From positions 62,001 to 126,000 of the forward strand of contig CANRWA010000001.1 of NCBI GenBank assembly GCA_947643415.1: 64,000 nucleotides of DNA, in the 5' to 3' direction. Shown here one piece after another: positions 8,122-18,053 of this stretch (position 1 is the first letter of the stretch; each line of letters opens with the position of its first letter). The stretch comes from an uncultured Clostridia bacterium. Lineage in GTDB: Bacteria; Bacillota; Clostridia; Lachnospirales; Lachnospiraceae. The notes below the pieces were generated by a model. It ran no database searches. It was not told where the DNA came from and saw only the letters and a program-made list of their open reading frames with translations. Position numbers and translations under genes: made by a program.

Positions 8122-10242
8122 TTACTTCCTGATCTTTACTTTTACCGCTTTACTCCATGCCCCTTTCTTACCACTCTTAGAAACAGCACGGATCCGGAAA
8201 TAATAAGTCTTTTTCTGCTTCAGCTTCGTGATCTTATAACTTACTTTCGTTGTCGTTCTGGTTTTTGCTTTCTTAAACTTCTTATTCTGGCTATACTGTA
8301 TCTGGTATTTTTTTGCTTTTGATATCTTTTTCCACGATAGTGTAACCGTCTTTTTCTTATTATTCTTTCCCTTCAGGGACTTAACCTTCCCTGGTTTAGA
8401 ATCTGACCTGATATTCTTATTCAGATCCGTGCTACTCTGATCCCGCACTGTGATCCCGCCATGATTTCCCTCTGTTTTCTGATTACTTCCACCAGAAACT
8501 CCCTGCCCCTGGCCAGGGGCAGATGGATTGGAAGAGGTGTTTCCAGACTGGTCATTTTTGTCATTCCCCACTGTAGTCGGTGTACTGTCTGCTGTAAATT
8601 CACCCTCGGACTGAACCGATGCCTGAACAGTTCCCACTTTTTTCAGGGAGAAGTTTGCCAGATCATAATGCAGGACAGGACGTACACCATACTCATCCTT
8701 TACATAAGATAAATCGCCTCCAATACCCCCACTATAAGAATCTATAAATTCCCTATTATTATAATCAAAAATTTCAGTATAAATTCCAGGTGACCGCAAC
8801 CACCAACAAGCTATATAAATAGCATTCTCCAATTTTTCCATTCTTGCTCCAGATCCTCCTGTATATGTTGGAAAACCATATTTTTTTTCTATCATATCTT
8901 TTCCACTTGGGAGGGATACAAAGTCCTCTGTATCGTTTTCAACTTCCGCCAAAAGAGAGATGGAATCACTTTTCCATATATGTTTCTTTATCCCCCTTTT
9001 TTCCTGTTCCGTAAAGGTATCAGCATAAAAACTCCCATTCAGCCATGCCCTGAGTGTGCTTTTCTCCCATGTCACATGTTCTTTATCAGTATTATGAAAT
9101 TCCTTTTTTGCCAGAATCTCATTCGACAATAGAAATGCATCTCCCTGATCTGAAGATAACACTCTCCACTTTACAGGTTCGCCCCCCTGTTTTCCCAATT
9201 CTACAACATCCCACTCACTCTCTGCTAATGCTGTTTCTACTATATCTCTTTGCAGCTCTGGGCACAGAGACGAATCCAGATGCAATACTGGACGGATTCC
9301 CCCCGGCTCACTAGCAAGATGACCATAAATACAGTCTCCATCACCTCCAAGGCGTATCCTCAGATCATCAACAACACCACTCCTTCCACCAGTATATCCT
9401 ACTTTCATCTTTGATCGCTGATATACCCCCTCTTCATCCTCATACGAATAAAATGCGTTTGCATAAGATCTCAGTAAATACTCTAAATACTCATACTCTG
9501 AGTATGCTGCATAAGAAGTGGAATCCGCTGTCCTTGCCTGATCCGAATTAATAGGAATTCCATCTACGCTCCCATCAGAAGATATAACCCCATACTCAAA
9601 ACCATATTCCGTTTTCACCATTTCCTCCGGGGACAGAAGATATATCTTATCCTTCGTGACAATTTCGCTGTCTACCGCATTTGCTTTCTCTTCTCCACTT
9701 TTATAATTAATATAGCCATTTCTGCCTTTTGTAGTCACTGTTGTTTCCTTAATCGCATCTTGTTCTTCCGCATCAAAAGCAGCATTATAAAATTCTTTAT
9801 TCAGCCACTGGCGGATATAACTATTCTCCCATGTAATTGAATCATCATCTGAAACAGTATGATATTTCTGCCGATCCAGTATTTTGTCAGCCATCAGAAA
9901 TACATCATCCCCATCCACAGACAATACCTGCCATTTGATAGGCTGCTTTTCATCCTTCTGGTCTGCCACACCATCTCCATTTGTATCCTCCTGCCAGTAA
10001 CTGCCAAAGGTAATGGTATCCCGGACTTTCATCTTCACCCTCGGATTCCGCAAGCCAGAGACAGAATCCAGTTCCCCGCCCTGTACCTCGCTGATCCTTG
10101 GATTCTGCAGCCTAACTTTACTTTCTGCCGCCTTTACCGCTGGAGCAGTACCCATACCGGTTCCCAGCAGGGCAAATGCCATAACTGCAGCAAAGATGCG
10201 TCTGCCATAACCCTTTTTACTGTCTGATAATCTTTTTCTCAT
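8122..10242 (-). CDS. Secreted protein with two DUF6273-like domains and C-terminal Fn3 module
   Basis: The 706-residue product starts at MRKRL, where AAAGGAG lies 7 nt upstream; a longer frame reaching 10326 lacks an SD. A signal peptide ends near VKA/A (residues 37-39). Two homologous domains follow (about 72-325 and 345-535), each with a KWRVLS-type opening, a W-E-x-S-x-(L/I)-R-x-W-L-N block and a C-terminal RPVLH strand, which matches the DUF6273 pattern. A Ser/Gly/Asn linker then leads to a Lys/Arg-rich fibronectin type III module (about 620-706). Function is unknown. An extracellular or surface role is inferred from the signal peptide and Fn3. Confidence 0.8.
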   Translation of the reverse strand: MRKRLSDSKKGYGRRIFAAVMAFALLGTGMGTAPAVKAAESKVRLQNPRISEVQGGELDSVSGLRNPRVKMKVRDTITFGSYWQEDTNGDGVADQKDEKQPIKWQVLSVDGDDVFLMADKILDRQKYHTVSDDDSITWENSYIRQWLNKEFYNAAFDAEEQDAIKETTVTTKGRNGYINYKSGEEKANAVDSEIVTKDKIYLLSPEEMVKTEYGFEYGVISSDGSVDGIPINSDQARTADSTSYAAYSEYEYLEYLLRSYANAFYSYEDEEGVYQRSKMKVGYTGGRSGVVDDLRIRLGGDGDCIYGHLASEPGGIRPVLHLDSSLCPELQRDIVETALAESEWDVVELGKQGGEPVKWRVLSSDQGDAFLLSNEILAKKEFHNTDKEHVTWEKSTLRAWLNGSFYADTFTEQEKRGIKKHIWKSDSISLLAEVENDTEDFVSLPSGKDMIEKKYGFPTYTGGSGARMEKLENAIYIACWWLRSPGIYTEIFDYNNREFIDSYSGGIGGDLSYVKDEYGVRPVLHYDLANFSLKKVGTVQASVQSEGEFTADSTPTTVGNDKNDQSGNTSSNPSAPGQGQGVSGGSNQKTEGNHGGITVRDQSSTDLNKNIRSDSKPGKVKSLKGKNNKKKTVTLSWKKISKAKKYQIQYSQNKKFKKAKTRTTTKVSYKITKLKQKKTYYFRIRAVSKSGKKGAWSKAVKVKIRK

Positions 10243-10317
10243 TTTAATCTCCTTTACTATTATTTGATTACTTAATATTACCATAATCCCATCGTAAATG
10301 AGAATTAATCGTGAAAA

Positions 10318-10344
10318 ATTATACAAAACCTTCCCGACTGTCCA
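10318..10344 (-). promoter_or_regulatory. Candidate promoter of the DUF6273 gene
   Basis: On the minus strand TGGACA (10344-10339) begins right after the stop of the SpoIIM-like gene and is followed by a perfect TATAAT (10323-10318), but the spacer is only 15 nt. The gene is therefore probably transcribed separately, though the spacing is suboptimal. Confidence 0.4.
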
Positions 10345-10905
10345 TTACATCACCTTCTCCATCAGTGGGAGGTTTACCCTGACTTCCAGAAGGCACGCTA
10401 CCAGGAACAAGGCCATAATCACTATGCAGACGGTTTCCTTATGTTCTTTCTTCCCGCTCCCATTCTGCCAGAGAAAGCTGAACAGATACATCGGAGCCAA
10501 CAAAAGGCACTGTGGGAACAGGCTGGCAAGGTAAAGAATACACCCCCTGCCACCCTTTCCCATAAGAAAGAATAAAAGAAGGAAACCATTACGGATACCT
10601 GTATATATTGTAAATCCTCTCTGATAAATCCGTCCCGCCCTGACGTTCACCGACAAGACCCAGAGCAGCACGAAATATTTTCCATGGGACCATAATGCAT
10701 GAATGTATTCATACCAGAAATTATACTCCCGCCCCTGCCAGGCTGACATATTTCCTTCTAGCTGCTCCATCAGGCCAGAAAAAGAATTCTGGAATAATGT
10801 ATAAAACACAGCCCCAACAAAAAAGCCGATAAGAAAAAGCAGAACTACCTGTTGAATAAATCCTGCTTTTCTTCCCCGGCTGTTTCGTTCATGATAAGAT
10901 GCCAT
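10345..10905 (-). CDS. SpoIIM-like membrane protein
   Basis: The 186-residue product has about five hydrophobic segments. The region YFVLLWVLSVNVRAG...RNGFLLLFF...LASLFPQCLLLAPMYLF follows the layout of stage II sporulation protein M, part of the engulfment machinery (DMP complex) in Bacillus. Similarity is partial and the N-terminus is divergent, so it may be a SpoIIM-family relative rather than the sporulation orthologue. I chose the ATG at 10905 because AGGGGG lies 9 nt upstream; an ATG at 10923 has no SD. Confidence 0.65.
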   Translation of the reverse strand: MASYHERNSRGRKAGFIQQVVLLFLIGFFVGAVFYTLFQNSFSGLMEQLEGNMSAWQGREYNFWYEYIHALWSHGKYFVLLWVLSVNVRAGRIYQRGFTIYTGIRNGFLLLFFLMGKGGRGCILYLASLFPQCLLLAPMYLFSFLWQNGSGKKEHKETVCIVIMALFLVACLLEVRVNLPLMEKVM

Positions 10906-10981
10906 GTCCCAAATCCCCCTCATATCTTTATCGTGTCATCTATAACGATACATTCTATGAGAGAATGGGGCAAAACATGCC

Positions 10982-11518
10982 TTACTTTACAACAAGAACT
11001 TTGTATGCCATTATCGCTGCAATCGTCTTTCCATCTGTGATACTGCCATCTGCGATCATTCCGATCACCTCATCCAAAGTATACCTCTCAATCTGTACAA
11101 ATTCATTTTCATCCAGATGCTGGTGGGATGGAATCAGCTTCTCTGTATAAAAGATTGCGATCTTCTCACTTGTGTAAGCGGCAGCAGAATGATAATCAAC
11201 CAGATGATGAATCTCATCAGAGAGATATCCAATCTCTTCTTCCAGCTCCCTCGCCGCACATAACATAAAATCTTCCTCTGCGCTGTCACGCCCACCTGCT
11301 GGAATCTCCAGCAAAAAATCATCAATGGCACCCCGGTACTGGCGTACCAGAATAATCTTTCCTTCCTCATCCACTGGTATAATGGCAGCAGCGCCTTTAT
11401 GCTCGATTATATCCCACTGTACCTCATTCCCATTGGGTACTTTCATATCATATGAATAAAAATCAACGATGTGTCCATGGTGCTCCAGATGTTTATCCAT
11501 GATCTTAAATTTTTCCAT
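10982..11518 (-). CDS. Nudix hydrolase (ADP-ribose pyrophosphatase type)
   Basis: The Nudix box is clear: GGRDSAEEDFM followed by ARELEEEIGY, with the G-x5-E-x7-REUxEExGU spacing. The N-terminal beta-strand domain is like bacterial ADP-ribose pyrophosphatases (NudF/YqkG), which hydrolyse ADP-ribose to AMP and ribose 5-phosphate. The start at MEKFK (11518) has AGAGG spaced 7 nt; two upstream ATGs are worse placed. The gene follows the UPF0210 gene by 11 nt, so they are probably co-transcribed. Confidence 0.85.
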   Translation of the reverse strand: MEKFKIMDKHLEHHGHIVDFYSYDMKVPNGNEVQWDIIEHKGAAAIIPVDEEGKIILVRQYRGAIDDFLLEIPAGGRDSAEEDFMLCAARELEEEIGYLSDEIHHLVDYHSAAAYTSEKIAIFYTEKLIPSHQHLDENEFVQIERYTLDEVIGMIADGSITDGKTIAAIMAYKVLVVK

Positions 11519-11529
11519 TTTCATACCTC

Positions 11530-12894
11530 TCAATTCTTAAAACTGTGGATTGGCGCGGGAATCCTTCCTTTCCTTGATATGAAATCATCACAGGAAAATT
11601 CATTTACCGGCATAACAGGTGCGAATCCCAACAGACCGCCAAATTCTGCCTGATCTCCCACCTCTTTTCCCTGTACCGGGATCAGCCGGACAGCAGTTGT
11701 CTTCTGGTTAATCATGCCGATCGCCATCTCATCAGCAATGATACCGGCAATGGTAGTCTCCTTCGTATCTCCCGGAATCGCCACCATATCCAGTCCAACC
11801 GAACAGACACAGGTCATCGCTTCCAACTTCTCCAAAGTAAGGGCGCCATCCAGTACCGCATCAATCATTCCGTGATCCTCGCTGACGGGGATAAAAGCCC
11901 CGCTTAAGCCCCCCACATAAGAGGATGCCATAACGCCACCCTTTTTCACCTGATCATTCAGCATGGCAAGCGCTGCCGTTGTTCCCGGTGCTCCTGCCTT
12001 CTCCAATCCCAGGGATTCAAAGATCTCAGCGATACTGTCCCCGATTGCCGGAGTCGGTGCCAGGGAAAGGTCGATAATTCCAAATGGTACACCAAGGCGT
12101 TTCGCCGCCTCATTCGCTACTAACTGTCCGACACGGGTAATCTTAAATGCTGTCTTCTTGATGGTCTCACAGACTACGCTGAAATCCTGCCCTTTCACTT
12201 TATCCAGTGCCGTCTTCACCACACCTGGACCACTAACCCCCACATTGATCACCGCATCCCCTTCTGTTATACCATGAAAAGCTCCTGCCATAAATGGATT
12301 ATCATCCGGGGCATTACAGAATATCACCAGCTTGGCACAGCCAATGGAATCTCTGTCTGCGGTAAGGACAGCCGTTTCCTTAACGATCCTACCCATAAGC
12401 CGGATAGCATCCATATCAAGTCCTGTTTTCGTAGAGCCCACATTCACAGAGCTGCATATATATTCTGTGGAGGAAAGCGCCTGTGGTATAGAGAGAATCA
12501 GATTTTCATCAGCTTCTGTCATTTTCTTTGATACAAGGGCCGTATACCCTCCTATAAAATTGACACCCACCTTCTCGGCCGCCCGGTCAAGAGTCTTTGC
12601 GATCTCTACAAAATCTTCTGGTGTCCTGCAGGCAGAACCGCCCACCAATGCAATAGGCGTCACAGAAATCCGTTTATTTACTATGGGAATACCAAATTCC
12701 CTCCCGATCTCTTCACCAACTGCAACCAGATTTTCTGCCATATGGGTAATCTTGTTATAAATGTTGTCACACAATACTTTCAGGTCACTGTCTATGCAAT
12801 CCAGCAGACTGATGCCAAGTGTAATTGTGCGGACATCCAGGTTTTCTTTATCGATCATTTTATTGGTCTCGATAACTTCATTCAGATTGATCAT
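11530..12894 (-). CDS. UPF0210/PFL family protein
   Basis: The 454-residue protein starts with the conserved segment of the UPF0210 (DUF711) family and has its Gly-rich loops such as [11 protein letters not shown] and PGTTAAL. Structures in the family resemble pyruvate-formate-lyase-like barrels, but no reaction is established. The ATG at 12894 has ATAGGAGG upstream. It forms the well-conserved pair with the ACT-domain gene 9 nt upstream, whose product may sense a small ligand for it. Confidence 0.88.
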   Translation of the reverse strand: MINLNEVIETNKMIDKENLDVRTITLGISLLDCIDSDLKVLCDNIYNKITHMAENLVAVGEEIGREFGIPIVNKRISVTPIALVGGSACRTPEDFVEIAKTLDRAAEKVGVNFIGGYTALVSKKMTEADENLILSIPQALSSTEYICSSVNVGSTKTGLDMDAIRLMGRIVKETAVLTADRDSIGCAKLVIFCNAPDDNPFMAGAFHGITEGDAVINVGVSGPGVVKTALDKVKGQDFSVVCETIKKTAFKITRVGQLVANEAAKRLGVPFGIIDLSLAPTPAIGDSIAEIFESLGLEKAGAPGTTAALAMLNDQVKKGGVMASSYVGGLSGAFIPVSEDHGMIDAVLDGALTLEKLEAMTCVCSVGLDMVAIPGDTKETTIAGIIADEMAIGMINQKTTAVRLIPVQGKEVGDQAEFGGLLGFAPVMPVNEFSCDDFISRKGRIPAPIHSFKN

Positions 12895-12903
12895 AACAGC
12901 CTC

Positions 12904-13176
12904 CTATATTCGATGCATATTATCAAAGATTTCCTCCCGCTGCAGACGGATCACGCAGCCGATACTGGTACCAAGCTCTTCCAATTCTGCGGCAACCTCT
13001 GAAAATTCTTTCTCTGCACTGGCAAAGTCCACGATCATCATCATATTAAAAAACCCATCCACAATGGTCTGGGAGATATCAAGGATATTTAATCCATTAT
13101 CCGCCAGATAGGTACAGACCTTCGCAATAATTCCCACACTATCTTTTCCTACTACCGTGATAATTGTTTTCTTCAT
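12904..13176 (-). CDS. ACT domain protein, UPF0237 family
   Basis: A 90-residue single ACT domain: ITVVGKDSVGIIAKV, then a second beta-alpha-beta with MMMIVDFA. This stand-alone family (UPF0237) almost always precedes a UPF0210 gene, as here. ACT domains bind amino acids or other small ligands, so a regulatory role toward the UPF0210 protein is inferred. Ligand unknown. Confidence 0.88.
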   Translation of the reverse strand: MKKTIITVVGKDSVGIIAKVCTYLADNGLNILDISQTIVDGFFNMMMIVDFASAEKEFSEVAAELEELGTSIGCVIRLQREEIFDNMHRI

Positions 13177-13209
13177 GATTTGTCTTTCCTTTCCTGATCA
13201 GCCCGAAGG

Positions 13210-13246
13210 CGTTAATTTAAACCCATCTCAAATTGGCGCCGTTGAG
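13210..13246. repeat. Stem-loop repeat, copy 2 (inverted, diverged)
   Basis: TCAAATTGGCGCCGTTGAGCTAAG on the plus strand (positions 13223-13246) is the family consensus in the opposite orientation to other copies. It abuts the TAA of the WalJ-like gene. The other arm has diverged, but GGCGTTAATTT/AAATTGGCGCC still pairs with two wobbles. Confidence 0.5.
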
Positions 13247-14044
13247 CTAAGTTATCGTTAAACATTCAGTCGGCTCATAACGCTCCGCCACAAGAAGCCT
13301 GGCATCCATGGAATTCCACATTTCACTCTGTTCCAGTTCGTATGTAACCGTCTGGTAAGCAAGCTCTGGAAAATTATTTTCTTTACTCAGATGCCCCAAT
13401 ACGATATGTTGAAGCCCCGGATGCAGAATCTCCCGGATCAGCCTTGCCGAGGCATCATTAGATAAATGTCCCCTATCACCCAATATTCTCATCTTCAGAG
13501 AATATGGGTAATGTCCTACCTGAAGCAGGTTGATATCATGATTTGCCTCAAGTAAAACAGAATCACAGGAAGCCAGATCCTCAATGATCTCATCTGTATA
13601 ACAGCCCATATCTGTAGCGATCCCCAGCTTCTGGTTTTTGTATTCAATCGTATAGCAGACTGGGTCCACTGCGTCATGGGAGATGGAGAAGGGTTCAACC
13701 AGCATCTCTGCCAGCTCCACTTCTTCCCCCGGACGGATACTGTGAAAGAGTTCCGGGGAGATGTTCTTCATATTATTCTTAGTCCATATTGCTTCTATCG
13801 TGTCTGCCGTTGCATAAACAGGGATTGGAACCTTGCGGAGCACCGGTCCCAATCCACTGATATGGTCTGTATGTTCATGTGTGATCAGTATCGCCCGAAT
13901 ATTCCCAAAAGAAAGATTCTGTTTCGCCAGTCCTTCCTGAACCCTCTTCATGCTGATTCCCACATCAACTAAAACACCTGATTCTTCTGTCCCAGCATAA
14001 ATGCAGTTTCCACTGCTTCCGCTGGCAATACTGTATAACTGCAT
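13247..14044 (-). CDS. MBL-fold metallo-hydrolase (WalJ/YycJ-like)
   Basis: The metal-binding HEHTDH motif follows ILIT near residue 55, and later ligands (ISHDAV, EANHD, LGHLS) fit a metallo-beta-lactamase fold. The opening LYSIASGSSGNC is characteristic of WalJ/YycJ, a 5'-3' exonuclease-like protein linked to cell division and replication control in Bacillus. Here it is not next to walRK but just downstream of a diguanylate cyclase (12 nt). Confidence 0.85.
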   Translation of the reverse strand: MQLYSIASGSSGNCIYAGTEESGVLVDVGISMKRVQEGLAKQNLSFGNIRAILITHEHTDHISGLGPVLRKVPIPVYATADTIEAIWTKNNMKNISPELFHSIRPGEEVELAEMLVEPFSISHDAVDPVCYTIEYKNQKLGIATDMGCYTDEIIEDLASCDSVLLEANHDINLLQVGHYPYSLKMRILGDRGHLSNDASARLIREILHPGLQHIVLGHLSKENNFPELAYQTVTYELEQSEMWNSMDARLLVAERYEPTECLTIT

Positions 14045-14056
14045 ACTATTAACCTC

Positions 14057-15808
14057 TTACATCTCGTCCTTGATCTGGTCACTGTCGATCGTTATCTGAT
14101 CACGGCCATTTTTCTTGGAATGATACATTGCCCAGTCAGCGCGGTTCAGCAGTTCACCTGGGTTCGAACAAGTCTCAGGAAAACTTGCAACACCGACACT
14201 TGCCCGGACCAGCACTTCCTTGTCTTCGTAAACTACTGGCCCGCTCTTGATCTCAGCATGAATGTCCTTCACGATCTCATACGTTTCCTGCAAATTCTTG
14301 TTCATAAATGCTACAACAAATTCCTCTCCACCATACCGTCCGGCAATGCCTCCATTTTGTATTGCCCCTTTATTCAATAAAGTTGCCACATAACGAATCA
14401 CAGCATCACCACACTGGTGTCCATATGTGTCATTCACCATCTTAAATTTATCGATATCAAATAAGGCAAGAGAAACCGGAGCTTTTCTCTTTACAGCCTC
14501 ACCCAGATAATCATTCAGAAGTTCAGAGAGATGCCTGCGGTTATAAATCCTCGTCAGGCCATCCCGGATAGCCATATCATTCATCTTTTCATACAGTTTG
14601 GCATTGGAGATACCAATACTGATCTGTCCTGCTATATTCTCATAAAAAGCACGCCCTTCAACAAAAGCATTTTCTTTCTTCTTTCCAATAAGAATCGTAC
14701 CAATCCGGCTGTCCTGATGGATCAGCGGCAGGCAGATCATGGAAGAAAGCTCCTGTTCTGCACTCAGGTACTTAAAGAATTTAATAGAATTAGTCGCCGT
14801 ATTTTGAATATATGTCTTGGACATGGATAGCAGCTCATTCAGATCCGTTTTCTGTATTGACTCACGGATATTCTGCTCAAATTCTAATCCCAGGCCAGTA
14901 GATATAGAAACATATCTGCCTTTTGGATCTTCCCCCGGAACAAGAAGGCTGTTGTCTTCTTCCAGGATGACCATCACAAGATCCAGATCCAGACGAACCT
15001 GCAATATCTTTGTCACCTGTCCCAGCATTTCTTCTTTCTGTGAAGTTGCAACAATAGCAGAAGAAATCTCATTTTGCACTGACATCTCATCATGGGCTCG
15101 GTTGATCTTTTTGTTTGCCACCTGGAGTTCAATCTTCTGTACACCCAGAGTTTCATTGATCTTACTGATCTGATCCTGGTGCTCTTTCAGGGCATCATTC
15201 GCCTGATTCAATCCCTCCAGGGCACGGTTCTGGGCCAAAAGATGTTTGACAAAGGCATCCCATATCCCTGCCATGATCTCCCCAATGAGGACAACGGCAA
15301 AAGTAACTGCGGCAACAGCAGCCAGTTCACGGAGATATCCAGGTGTACCCGATGGATTCGCATATATTCTGGTAATAATTAAAACCAGGGATACCAGTGT
15401 ATATCCGGCAGCAAAAATCACATAACAAAGTACTCTCTTTTCTGCTTCATCATATGCCAGATAAAATATAACCTCTACACAGAACATGATCATCAGTACA
15501 AGAAATACAAGCCCATATATTTTATCCGGTGAGATAAAATAAAATACCACATCCGTCAGAAGCCGGATGACATAATAGGGAATGTCAAATTTTGACCCGG
15601 CCAGCCGGTCAACTCCCTTCTTGCGGGAAAACAATTCTACCAGAAAGAAAAATAAAAAACATGCTATAACCGCAATATTCATGGGCAGATAATCCAGTCT
15701 GGTTTCAAAGATTGACATTATGCCATATCCTATCATAAACAGATATATCACCAAATGTGAGATATAGATAAACCGCTTGTTTCTTACCTCCGAAATATCA
15801 ATATTCAT
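14057..15808 (-). CDS. Membrane diguanylate cyclase (GAF-GGDEF)
   Basis: About six membrane segments fill residues 1-185, followed by a coiled coil (about 190-245), a GAF-like domain (about 255-400) and a GGDEF domain (about 415-575). The active site reads RYGGEEF, an active variant of GGDEF, so synthesis of cyclic di-GMP from GTP is expected. No RxxD inhibitory site was verified. The start has GGAGG 7 nt before the ATG. It probably senses a membrane or cytosolic cue through the GAF domain. No c-di-GMP effector is visible in the window. Confidence 0.88.
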   Translation of the reverse strand: MNIDISEVRNKRFIYISHLVIYLFMIGYGIMSIFETRLDYLPMNIAVIACFLFFFLVELFSRKKGVDRLAGSKFDIPYYVIRLLTDVVFYFISPDKIYGLVFLVLMIMFCVEVIFYLAYDEAEKRVLCYVIFAAGYTLVSLVLIITRIYANPSGTPGYLRELAAVAAVTFAVVLIGEIMAGIWDAFVKHLLAQNRALEGLNQANDALKEHQDQISKINETLGVQKIELQVANKKINRAHDEMSVQNEISSAIVATSQKEEMLGQVTKILQVRLDLDLVMVILEEDNSLLVPGEDPKGRYVSISTGLGLEFEQNIRESIQKTDLNELLSMSKTYIQNTATNSIKFFKYLSAEQELSSMICLPLIHQDSRIGTILIGKKKENAFVEGRAFYENIAGQISIGISNAKLYEKMNDMAIRDGLTRIYNRRHLSELLNDYLGEAVKRKAPVSLALFDIDKFKMVNDTYGHQCGDAVIRYVATLLNKGAIQNGGIAGRYGGEEFVVAFMNKNLQETYEIVKDIHAEIKSGPVVYEDKEVLVRASVGVASFPETCSNPGELLNRADWAMYHSKKNGRDQITIDSDQIKDEM

Positions 15809-15828
15809 CTTCTTTCCTCCTTTTATTT

Positions 15829-18009
15829 TTATTCCCAGCGCAATTCAATTTCATCACCATCATACAGCGGCTCTGTAAAATCTTTGTCAACACCATTAAT
15901 ACGGGTAAGCAGCCGTGTCCCGCCCGCCTTTGACATATCAAATGGATAGACATCAAATACATCCACAAAGATTGGATTCTCTTTTGCCGGCAGCGTCACA
16001 GGAGAACCATTGACCACTACCACTACCGGTTTCAGATTCCCCGGCGGAGACGGTGTCATCTGTACAGGCTGGACGCTTTTTCTCTGATCCATCATCCCGG
16101 GGATAATAGTGCCATCTGTACTCATCTTTGCTGTATCAAAAGGAACTCCCCTCATCCAGTCCGGCAACGGCTTAAGCGGCTGCAAAAGAGGATCCTTCTC
16201 CATCTGTTTCTGAAAATCCTCTTCTGGGTCCACTGGCTCTTTTTCCTCCGGTTTCGGTCTGGGCTTGGGCTTATATTCAATCTGGTCCCCACTGTATACC
16301 TTTGCTGAAAGTCCTGCCTCTCTTCCATTCAACAGAACAATCTCTTCTTTCTCCATATCGGCAAATTCCAATATCCCTGATACGGAAATGTAGTCAAATA
16401 CTTCAATCCGGTCTCCCGGCTGTACATCATACATAACACTCGCCAGGGAGCCATTCACTTCAATGAGTTTCGGACACAGAACCTTTCTGCCATACAGAGT
16501 CACCTCTAATTCTCCCTGGCACTCTGTTATGTCTCCCAGAGTAATGTGTCCACGTTCCCCTTTCGTGGAAGGCCGGATGGTAATCTGGTCATTTTCCATC
16601 GCAGGCTCATTCAGGCTCACTTCTATCCCATTCTTCTGAACAAGTGCCACCTCACCTGCTTTTCCCTTTACTGTATGCTCTTTTCCATTGACAAAGTAAT
16701 GTAGTTCCTCTCCGCGGATCGGGAAAAGATTGTTCTGCGAAAAGCCAGAACTGATACAGGCATCCAAAACCGTCGCTTTGCCATTATCATATAACTTCAC
16801 ACGCTGGTCATTTACCATAACATGGATAAAATTATTTTTTTGCTCATAATAATTCAGGCAGATCCCAATAGGGGTCACCAGAGTAGAGTCCCTCTGGATA
16901 CCAGACTGTTCAAACTTCACATTCGTCAGTACATCCGCTCCGCGAATCGCTACCCTGTTTTCCGGCAATTCCAGATGTTCTGCCAATCTCTCAGTAAACC
17001 CTTCATGTTTGCCGCCGCCGCCCACAACAAATACGGCGCTGACTGGCTTGCCTCCATTGAGTTCTTTGATACAGCAGGCAATATTTTTAGTGATCTCATC
17101 CACAGCTTCACTTGTGGCCTCTGAAAGTTCCTGCTGCTCTACCTGGATATATTCACCAAATATATTTCGGAAACTAACGCTTTTCTTTCTCTCACACTGG
17201 CGTTTCACCCGTTCCGCAGTCTCAAAATCAACCAGATATTTCTTTGCGATGGCCTCTGTCAGCTCATCCCCTGCCAGAGGGATCATCCCAAATGCAGTAA
17301 TGCTTCCCTCTTTCACTATGGAAATATCAGAAGTCCCTGCCCCCACATCTACCAAGGCAATGTTCAGCAGACGGAACTTCTCCGGAATCGCCACCTGAAT
17401 CGCTGCGATAGGCTCCAGCGTCAGGCTGGCAACATGCAGCCCGGCAGCTTCTACTGCTGCATACAGACCATCTACTACTTCATCAGGCAAAAATGTCGCA
17501 ATCAAATCTACGCCGATATTCTTCGCTGTATGCATCGTCACCATCTCCATGGGATAACCATTCAGATAATATCTCGCCGCAGAATAACCAACACAGTAAA
17601 AATTTTTCGCATCATCCCGTGTCTCCTTCCGGATCTCCTCATACGCCTGTTCTACTGCCAGCATATCCAATGTCTGGACATGGTCATCTGTCACCTTTGT
17701 ATCCACAGGAAATTCAGAAACAGCATGTACTTTCTTTGTCTTCAATACACGCCCGGCAGCCGCAATGCTGACATCAGTAAGCTCACAGTGAATCCGGTTT
17801 TCCAGACGGTTTTTAATCTCAGAGATCGTTCTTGCCACAGTGGATATATCATGGATCTGCCCATCGATCACTGCCCTTGTTGTGTGCTCAATGGATTCCT
17901 GCGCCACCACAATAAAGCGGTCTGTACCTACCCGGTAACCAACCGTTCCCACGATGCTCCTTGTTCCAATATCCAAACCAAATACAAAACCTTCATTGTT
18001 CGTTTCCAT
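15829..18009 (-). CDS. FtsA-like actin ATPase with long C-terminal extension
   Basis: Actin/Hsp70-fold motifs are visible: GLDIGTRSIVG (phosphate 1), LVDVGAGTSDIS (phosphate 2) and VVGGGGKHEGF (adenosine). The first 400 residues are FtsA-like. The remaining 320 residues contain repeated short units of the form VNG...GDxI, a Pro/Lys-rich linker (KPKPRPKPEEKEP) and a last unit ending DGDEIELRW. Typical FtsA is about 420 residues, so this is a long variant. I use the ATG at 18009, with GGAAGG upstream; an ATG at 18027 lacks an SD. It sits in line with polA and coaE. A cytoskeletal or division role is inferred. Confidence 0.78.
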   Translation of the reverse strand: METNNEGFVFGLDIGTRSIVGTVGYRVGTDRFIVVAQESIEHTTRAVIDGQIHDISTVARTISEIKNRLENRIHCELTDVSIAAAGRVLKTKKVHAVSEFPVDTKVTDDHVQTLDMLAVEQAYEEIRKETRDDAKNFYCVGYSAARYYLNGYPMEMVTMHTAKNIGVDLIATFLPDEVVDGLYAAVEAAGLHVASLTLEPIAAIQVAIPEKFRLLNIALVDVGAGTSDISIVKEGSITAFGMIPLAGDELTEAIAKKYLVDFETAERVKRQCERKKSVSFRNIFGEYIQVEQQELSEATSEAVDEITKNIACCIKELNGGKPVSAVFVVGGGGKHEGFTERLAEHLELPENRVAIRGADVLTNVKFEQSGIQRDSTLVTPIGICLNYYEQKNNFIHVMVNDQRVKLYDNGKATVLDACISSGFSQNNLFPIRGEELHYFVNGKEHTVKGKAGEVALVQKNGIEVSLNEPAMENDQITIRPSTKGERGHITLGDITECQGELEVTLYGRKVLCPKLIEVNGSLASVMYDVQPGDRIEVFDYISVSGILEFADMEKEEIVLLNGREAGLSAKVYSGDQIEYKPKPRPKPEEKEPVDPEEDFQKQMEKDPLLQPLKPLPDWMRGVPFDTAKMSTDGTIIPGMMDQRKSVQPVQMTPSPPGNLKPVVVVVNGSPVTLPAKENPIFVDVFDVYPFDMSKAGGTRLLTRINGVDKDFTEPLYDGDEIELRWE

Positions 18010-18053
18010 AGTAATATAACCTTCCATATGTTCTTACTATAACATACTTTTTA

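Noticed and set aside
8122-10326. Longer start of the DUF6273 gene at 10326
   Set aside because: No SD there; signal peptide and AAAGGAG place the start at 10242.
17434-18042. 202-codon plus-strand frame across the FtsA-like gene
   Set aside because: Antisense of a clear coding region; low-complexity His/Cys/Ile composition typical of shadow frames.
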